The translations under genes and the position numbers were made by a program. Shown here one piece after another: positions 59,555 to 64,000 of a DNA stretch of 64,000 nt. The notes under the pieces were generated by a model. The model was not told the origin of the DNA. It did not search any database and saw only the letters and a list, made by a program, of their open reading frames with translations. The stretch comes from Candidatus Devosia phytovorans (lineage in GTDB: Bacteria; Pseudomonadota; Alphaproteobacteria; Rhizobiales; Devosiaceae). The stretch covers positions 2,671,001 to 2,735,000 of the forward strand of contig CP119312.1 of NCBI GenBank assembly GCA_029202405.1, read 5' to 3'. Position 1 is the stretch's first letter. Each line of letters opens with the position of its first letter.

Positions 59555-59941
59555 ATGACCAGACATTGGATGCCGATGAACGATGATCTCGGCGACATCA
59601 CCATGGCTTACAATGGCGTGCTGCTTGTGCAAATCTATGACTGGGAAGCGAATGCGCCAGCCAGAGAACTTTGGGTTGTGATGCATTACGCCAGCGGGTT
59701 GAGCATGGCTGTCCTGACGGTGGGAGAGGATCGCGCCAAAGACATCACTGCGAACATCGCTGAGCTTCGCGACTGGCCGAAGCTGAACGCGTTTTCATGG
59801 GAGGGCGATGCGGGATTTATCGACCTTCTGGCTTCTTTCGCTGGCGAAGCGGAAATGGCTATGGCCACCGATGAGTTTGGCGGCTCAATTCCGTACGGCG
59901 CGAATGATGCGTCTATCGAGTTGGCACTTCAGGCGGCTTGA
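59555..59941 (+). CDS. Protein of unknown function downstream of an SOS box
   Basis: A 128-residue soluble acidic protein starting M-T-R-H-W-M-P-M-N-D-D. A beta-rich N-terminal half (V-L-L-V-Q-I-Y-D-W near residue 23; L-W-V-V-M-H-Y-A near 39) precedes an Ala/Glu-rich helical half. AGGAG lies 8 bases before ATG 59555. It lies directly downstream of the LexA-type box, suggesting induction by DNA damage. Family unrecognised. Confidence 0.65.
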   Translation: MTRHWMPMNDDLGDITMAYNGVLLVQIYDWEANAPARELWVVMHYASGLSMAVLTVGEDRAKDITANIAELRDWPKLNAFSWEGDAGFIDLLASFAGEAEMAMATDEFGGSIPYGANDASIELALQAA

Positions 59942-60140
59942 TAGGAGCGTAGTTCTACGCGGAAGCGCTCAGGGTTCGGACTGGCTATGAGGAAGTCGAT
60001 CTGGGGCTTGCGCGCGCGGCGTAATGTCGGCATTCCCGAACTCTGCCTGAATCGCGCAAGCAGCCCAAATCACAATCGCCAGTACCACGCGGTAACTATC
60101 CCCAACATTGCATAAGATGCATGCAATCGAGAGGATTGGG

Positions 60141-60284
60141 ATGGTGCTCACTACAAAGCAACGACGTCGGCGTAATGCGACTTTTAAATGGGGAGCGCTA
60201 TCAGTTTTGGTAGTCCTTTTCGTCGCTCCCAAAGGGGATAAATTCGGATGCCTGACGTGTCATTTCCTTTCTTTACCGCCGTAA
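60141..60284 (+). CDS. Possible 47-residue single-pass membrane peptide
   Basis: M-V-L-T-T-K-Q-R-R-R-R-N, then one hydrophobic stretch (L-S-V-L-V-V-L-F-V-A-P) and a C-L-T-C pair near the end. GAGAGGA lies 6 bases before the ATG. The positive-inside pattern is right for a small membrane protein, but length and context give only weak support. Confidence 0.3.
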   Translation: MVLTTKQRRRRNATFKWGALSVLVVLFVAPKGDKFGCLTCHFLSLPP

Positions 60285-60389
60285 ACGCGGCCGAACAGGG
60301 ACTCCGGGTGGCGCCACAAGTTGATGAGCAACCAATGGCGCCCATCGGCATTTAATGCCGGCGCCCGTCTCTAAATACGTGAGCGCCCG

Positions 60390-60430
60390 ATGCCCCAGAT
60401 TTTCCCTGTCAGGTGATCTGGGGCATTTTT
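60390..60430 (+). terminator. Intrinsic terminator
   Basis: ATGCCCCAGAT and ATCTGGGGCAT form an 11-bp stem around a 15-base loop, with TTTTT at the end. Located about 100 bases after the tiny frame at 60141. Confidence 0.8.
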
Positions 60431-60754
60431 GTTTTGCGATCTGCCCGGCATCCCGAATTCAGCTGTGGACACGGGATGCGCTGGCGTCTTCCCCGAAAGA
60501 CTGAATTTCAACAGCTCCGCGATAAGTTAGCCTCTGCGGACCCCGGCAGCACCCTCTGCCGGTTTGTCTCTCCCGTGCATGGGGATAGAAGGCCCGACCC
60601 TCTCCATCTTCAGCCAGCGACCACGAGCCCAAGGATTAGGCCGCTCAGATCACTGCTTCGTTTGTGGGAATTCTCCAGCAGTATTGCGAAATGTGATGGA
60701 CCAGGGAGCAACTAATCCTCACTGCCAGCGCTTGCGCTGCTTTGGGAGGCTCAG

Positions 60755-61000
60755 ATGCCCTTATTCTTTTTCGATGTGATCGAGGTCGATGGTAGGATCA
60801 CCGAGGATATAGTTGGCGTCGATCTCCCCTCTGCCGAGGCCGCGAGGCATCAATCGGATAAGGCCCTAGCGGAGATTACGACCGAAGAGATATATAAAGG
60901 CGGGAACTTCAAGCTGCGGATTAGGACGCGAGACGCGAATGGCCTGGAGATCAGCAGTCGCCAGTCAGAAATTTCTTCGAAGCCTTTCAAGGGCGACTAG
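60755..61000 (+). CDS. DUF6894-like small protein
   Basis: An 81-residue protein starting M-P-L-F-F-F-D-V, followed by D-x-x-G-V-D-L-P-S-A-E-A-A-R near residue 24 and A-L-A-E-I. This matches the DUF6894 pattern of short Hyphomicrobiales proteins. GGGAGG lies 6 bases before the ATG. Function unknown; possibly a stress-related protein. Confidence 0.75.
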   Translation: MPLFFFDVIEVDGRITEDIVGVDLPSAEAARHQSDKALAEITTEEIYKGGNFKLRIRTRDANGLEISSRQSEISSKPFKGD

Positions 61001-61128
61001 GTCATGACGAGGATGCTCCCCCATCAAGAAATCAGGCGCTCTGCCTTTGTCTAAGCCAAACATAGCTTACTTAAATGTCACCTCGGCTTTACTCGCCTAC
61101 AGTGAAGGCCAGTACGAAAGGAGCCGAA

Positions 61129-61407
61129 ATGAAAAGGTCATTCCGTGTAGTGGACCTTCAAGACGACGCTGCCGGCGTAGAGCTTGGTAAGTTCGAAGGT
61201 GCCTCGCCTGAGTTAGCCGCTCGCTCAGCCCTCAACCTCGATGTCGTCAGAAGTGGTGCCCGGGCGGATCTCGTCGCCAAGGTCTATTTCGAGAACGTCG
61301 ACGGAGCGATAAACATGGTCAGAATGTATCGCCGTGTTGAATCAAAACGTGTGCGGTCGAGCAAACCCGCTTTGGAGCCCACACTTCACGACGGTTTGCA
61401 ACGCTGA
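61129..61407 (+). CDS. Small protein of unknown function
   Basis: A 92-residue basic protein: M-K-R-S-F-R-V-V-D-L near the start, A-S-P-E-L-A-A-R-S-A-L near residue 26, and a Lys/Arg-rich tail. AAGGAG lies 6 bases before the ATG at 61129. No recognised domain, no signal peptide. Confidence 0.6.
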   Translation: MKRSFRVVDLQDDAAGVELGKFEGASPELAARSALNLDVVRSGARADLVAKVYFENVDGAINMVRMYRRVESKRVRSSKPALEPTLHDGLQR

Positions 61408-61826
61408 GCAGGCTAATGCCCGCGATTGCGTCAATGCCTGGTTCAGGCGCCATTCATCCGCAATAGCTATATTGCACATGTGCTTGCAACCATGCTCGCG
61501 CACACCCTGAGTGCCTGCTCGGGAGGACGCCCGTCTCAATTAATTGGGGCGGGCGTCTTGGATTTCTACCGTTTTATTGCCGATATGACAGCAACGAGGG
61601 AAACCACGGCGACTGATAGCCGTTACTGCTACGAGGCCACGGGCATGGGGAGCGGCAGGCGCCGAACCGGACGCTCCCCATCGCACCGGAACCTACCCAC
61701 CACCGCACCATTGATCATTGCCGGCGTCCCATCATTGCCCCCAAAGGCGTCGGTGCGATGCCTCCAAAGCATCGAGCCAAAGGCCGTCATTTTCGTGGCG
61801 GCCTTTGGTATGCCCGAAGCAAAGGA
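61408..61826. other. 419-base gap with hairpins
   Basis: No credible coding: the one long plus-strand frame lacks a Shine-Dalgarno sequence and a sensible composition. Stem GACGCCCG/CGGGCGTC (61526-61557) follows the unknown gene. Stem CCAAAGGCCGTCA with its complement (61777-61808) sits just downstream of the minus-strand secreted protein gene. Confidence 0.5.
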
Positions 61827-62216
61827 TTATTGGCGCGTATAGGTAATCGTCTCGCATAGTATAGCGGCCCGGCAACCCTCGATGTCGATCGTGTCGGGTC
61901 CGGTCTGGGTTACGGTAGCGGCCGCACTCAACCCGCCGGCCTCAAGTGCACCCTTCCATTCGCTGGGACCTTCAGGCTGAGCCTGCATGACCTGTTTGCC
62001 TACAAAGGCGAGATTTTCCTCAGTGGCGGAATCCCCTTTTAGAACATCAAGCGTCCCACACAGGTCTCCCTCTCCGCATAGCGAGAATGTGAAAGTAGTT
62101 CCCCACTGATCAACAAATGTGCCGTTTGGATCAAGGGCCGCATCTTGTGCCGTCGCGGAAACCGAAAGTGCGCCACCTAGCATCACGACGGCCAGTGCAA
62201 CCTGAAGACTTCTCAT
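61827..62216 (-). CDS. Small exported protein of unknown function
   Basis: A 129-residue protein. The signal peptide is M-R-S-L-Q-V-A ... S-A-T-A (about 23 residues). The mature part starts D-P-N-G-T-F-V-D-Q-W-G-T and carries four Cys (C-G-E-G-D-L-C near residue 52; G-C-R and L-C-E near the end), probably two disulfides. It resembles DUF2147-type secreted proteins (D-P-N-G-T-F-V near the mature start), though not certainly. GGAGGAGCACT directly precedes ATG 62216. Confidence 0.72.
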   Translation of the reverse strand: MRSLQVALAVVMLGGALSVSATAQDAALDPNGTFVDQWGTTFTFSLCGEGDLCGTLDVLKGDSATEENLAFVGKQVMQAQPEGPSEWKGALEAGGLSAAATVTQTGPDTIDIEGCRAAILCETITYTRQ

Positions 62217-62477
62217 AGTGCTCCTCCATTTGGATGGACTCGCCACGTTGGCGAGCGATCGGCGTGAACGCGGTGGCGGAGCACTGGTTGCAGCATCAAT
62301 AAAACCCCGACGATGTCGACCGGCGATCTGCATGCGCACTGCAGCAAATGGCGGAAAATGCCGTTTGTGAAGCCCACATCACAACGTCATTTGATTGCTG
62401 ATAAAGCCGAGCATCCCTGCGGCATTTTATCGAATTGTTGAACGCATGCTCAGCAAATCGTAGGGCAGTATTCCTCC

Positions 62478-62723
62478 ATGAAGGAAAGAAGATCTGCCGA
62501 AAGAATTCCTGTTGATCTCTGGGCCACCGTTGTTTCCGACGATGGGCTAACCCGCATGGCAGTCAACGTGCTCAACCAGACGCGTCAAGGTATCCGAATA
62601 GCGCTGGATCCATTGCGTCCCTTACCAGCCTGCTTTTACATTCTGATGCCAGGCAATCTCATGCATCCAGTGCAAGTGATTTGGCGTGATGCTTTAGGCG
62701 CGGGCATCCGGTTCATAGATTGA
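62478..62723 (+). CDS. Single PilZ-domain protein
   Basis: An 81-residue protein consisting of one PilZ domain. The first c-di-GMP motif is in the Arg-rich N-terminus (E-R-R-S-A-E-R), and the second corresponds to N-Q-T-R-Q-G (consensus D/N-x-S-x-x-G, with Thr for Ser). It is likely a small c-di-GMP receptor; the substitution may weaken binding. A diguanylate cyclase/phosphodiesterase lies at 49685. Confidence 0.75.
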   Translation: MKERRSAERIPVDLWATVVSDDGLTRMAVNVLNQTRQGIRIALDPLRPLPACFYILMPGNLMHPVQVIWRDALGAGIRFID

Positions 62724-62741
62724 GGCAGTGACTACGGCGAA

Positions 62742-63029
62742 GTGATGAACGGGGCTTGGAACAACCGGATCGTCAAAATGTTGCGCTCCTCTGAGGAGAG
62801 CGCCGTGGCTGAAGAATACCTAGTCACCAAATTAGAAGGCCGTTGGCATATTTGCTCAGCCGATGTGGTCATGGGCCCATATATCTCTCAATTCGCCGCC
62901 GAAACTGCCGCTATCCTTGCCGCAAAGCAGGACTTCCGATTTGGCATTGCCGCCCGCGTGAAAGTTGTGACCGGCAGCGCGGTAGTAATCTTCGACAACC
63001 AGAGTCCGCCCAGCGGACATCTTCCCTGA
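62742..63029 (+). CDS. Small protein of unknown function
   Basis: A 95-residue protein containing E-Y-L-V-T-K-L-E-G-R-W-H-I near residue 26 and Q-F-A-A-E-T-A-A-I-L-A-A near 50. This pattern is faintly like the DUF2188 sequence-plus-helix repeats, but not enough to assign. Starts at GTG 62742 or ATG 62745, 18 bases after the PilZ gene; the Met at 62778 is another option. Confidence 0.5.
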   Translation: MMNGAWNNRIVKMLRSSEESAVAEEYLVTKLEGRWHICSADVVMGPYISQFAAETAAILAAKQDFRFGIAARVKVVTGSAVVIFDNQSPPSGHLP

Positions 63030-63397
63030 TCACAAGGTCCTGAGCAGAACCAGTAGCCTTTTCCCCTTGCAAGCGGTGCCCATGTGACATTGCCGCCAAG
63101 GCATCCACGGACCCTATCGCCGCTGATGATCAACCGGACCGATGCCTTAAACAGTGCTCAGGATGCCGACTAGCGCACGATGAACGTGACCGATTCTCAA
63201 AGCTGTTGAACTGCGTAGGCAGGGTTTGCAAACCTCCAAATCGCTGTCATCGTTCACAATTATTTGGTGCCATAATGGCAACATAGAATTGCCCAATTTG
63301 ATCGCAGTCAAAACGTGTAGAACTAAATTACGACAACCGACGTAACGTCTTCATACGATCAACGCATTTTGCACAACCCGATCGTCCGGAGATGAGA
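63030..63397. other. 368-base spacer upstream of the outer-membrane protein
   Basis: No gene supported. It contains a perfect 13-base palindrome TGCCAT-A-ATGGCA (63268-63280), 118 bases before the OMP start. The final 100 bases are A/T-rich and should contain the promoter. Confidence 0.5.
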
Positions 63398-64000
63398 ATG
63401 ATCCGCCTGACCGCTTTGTTGCTGGCAACTGCCGCAATCTCGACGCCTGCCCTAGCTGCAGACTTTTACGGCAATCAAACTGCCGCCGTTGACATGTACC
63501 AGGCCCCGGCCAGTGACTGGACCGGCTTTTACGTCGGTGGTTTTGCAGGCGGCGCCTTCAATCCGTCGTCTGCCGGCGTGATCGAAATCGACGAAGATCT
63601 CGATGGTGATTTCAGCGAACCTCTGGCTGGTCCGCTTGCCGCTGCCTTCGGCTCCAACTTCATCGGTTCTCACGACGGTGGTTTTCTGGGCGGTATCGAA
63701 GCCGGCTATGATCATCAGATGGGCCAGTTCGTCGTCGGTGGCGTGATCGACATCGGCTATGTCGATTTCCAGGATCGCCAGAGCGGTTTCTCCTCCACTC
63801 CCGCTTCCTACACCCAGGTTTCCGAACTTGGTTGGCTCGGCACGATCCGTGCACGTGGCGGTTATCTCGTGACCGAAGATGTTCTGGCTTATGTGCATGG
63901 TGGTCTGGCCATCGGTGACACAAGCTTCAGCTTCGAATCGACCAATCCGAATGGCGTGTCGCGCGGCGGCTCGTCCACATCGGTGGGCTTCCAGGTGGGT
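63398..64000 (+). CDS. Outer-membrane beta-barrel protein of the Omp25/Omp31 type, incomplete
   Basis: At least 201 residues, cut by the window end. The signal peptide M-I-R-L-T-A-L-L-L ... A-L-A is about 20 residues. The mature start is followed by D-W-T-G-F-Y-V-G-G-F-A-G-G, the hallmark first strand of Hyphomicrobiales Omp25/31-like porins, and the strand pattern continues (G-G-F-L-G-G-I-E-A-G-Y, then G-T-I-R-A-R-G-G-Y). ATG 63398 has GGAG six bases upstream. It probably marks a return to core chromosome. Confidence 0.85.
   Translation, partial: MIRLTALLLATAAISTPALAADFYGNQTAAVDMYQAPASDWTGFYVGGFAGGAFNPSSAGVIEIDEDLDGDFSEPLAGPLAAAFGSNFIGSHDGGFLGGIEAGYDHQMGQFVVGGVIDIGYVDFQDRQSGFSSTPASYTQVSELGWLGTIRARGGYLVTEDVLAYVHGGLAIGDTSFSFESTNPNGVSRGGSSTSVGFQVG

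Larger units (their letters stand above)
59942..60754. other. 813-base gap with few supported features
   Basis: Contains one possible tiny gene (60141), a terminator (60390-60430) and the third CCTCTGCGG hairpin (about 60529-60568). Other short frames have no signals. A stem GGGAGCG/CGCTCCC spans about 60194-60228 and a CGGCAT/ATGCCG stem is at 60346-60360. Confidence 0.5.

Noticed and set aside
60248..60355. A 35-residue frame ending M-A-P-I-G-I with AGGGGA upstream
   Set aside because: Overlaps another tiny frame in a different phase, lacks any structural feature, and there is no way to support translation.
61426..61842. A 138-codon plus-strand frame in the gap before the secreted protein
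   Set aside because: No ribosome-binding sequence, runs through two hairpins, and has no domain-like pattern.

Overview
The window looks like the chromosome of a high-GC alphaproteobacterium of the Hyphomicrobiales, most likely close to Devosia. The evidence is: a tRNA-His with discriminator A and no encoded G at -1, a PdhS-like sensor protein, a MucR/Ros-type regulator, an Omp25/Omp31-type barrel protein at the right edge, a circularly permuted ATP-grasp/alpha-E pair, and a GTTC-N7-GTTC site of the alphaproteobacterial LexA type. The genus is an inference; no rRNA or other decisive marker is present.

Region 1-52.5 kb is ordinary, gene-dense chromosome rich in transport and sugar or organic-acid metabolism. 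In order it holds: a TadG-like pilus protein, tRNA-His, a degenerate PdhS-type kinase, two Fe(III)-binding proteins plus their permease (no ATPase here), a complete Dpp/Opp-type peptide importer with a fused double ATPase, an orphan Bug/TctC binding protein, a GH13 alpha-glucosidase, an UPF0149/SEC-C protein, Mrp, a transaldolase, an aromatic aminotransferase, EtfBA, an M20 amidohydrolase with an AbrB-family membrane protein, a second GH13 enzyme, small catabolic genes, a 2-hydroxyacid dehydrogenase, the ATP-grasp/alpha-E pair, a class D beta-lactamase divergent from an ArsR/SRPBCC pair, an AEC carrier, glpD-glpK, a CAP-domain lipoprotein, a StrB-like kinase, uxaC, a two-component system, a tctCBA citrate-type transporter, a GAF-GGDEF-EAL protein and a family-25 glycosyltransferase.

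The most unusual gene is in the two-component system at 42.9-46.0 kb. Its histidine kinase continues in one reading frame into a third membrane segment and a complete periplasmic substrate-binding domain, so receptor and kinase are one polypeptide. The tctCBA operon lies just beyond it on the other strand.

From about 52.8 kb to 63.3 kb the character changes. The 3' half of a tRNA-Phe sits beside an AlpA/excisionase-like gene with no integrase. An isolated UDP-glucose dehydrogenase and many short, mostly unknown genes follow: two paralogous 78-residue proteins around a MucR-type regulator, a Zn-ribbon protein facing an unknown gene across an SOS box, DUF3597, DUF6894, PilZ and PAS-LuxR proteins. 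Intergenic gaps are long and a hairpin motif recurs in three of them. This looks like an eroded genomic island. The outer-membrane protein cut by the right edge probably marks the return to core chromosome.

Four intergenic spacers in the left part (15.3, 19.3, 23.2 and 32.4 kb) carry copies of one inverted-repeat family. Gene starts were chosen by signal peptides, Shine-Dalgarno spacing and family length, so they often differ from the longest possible reading frame.
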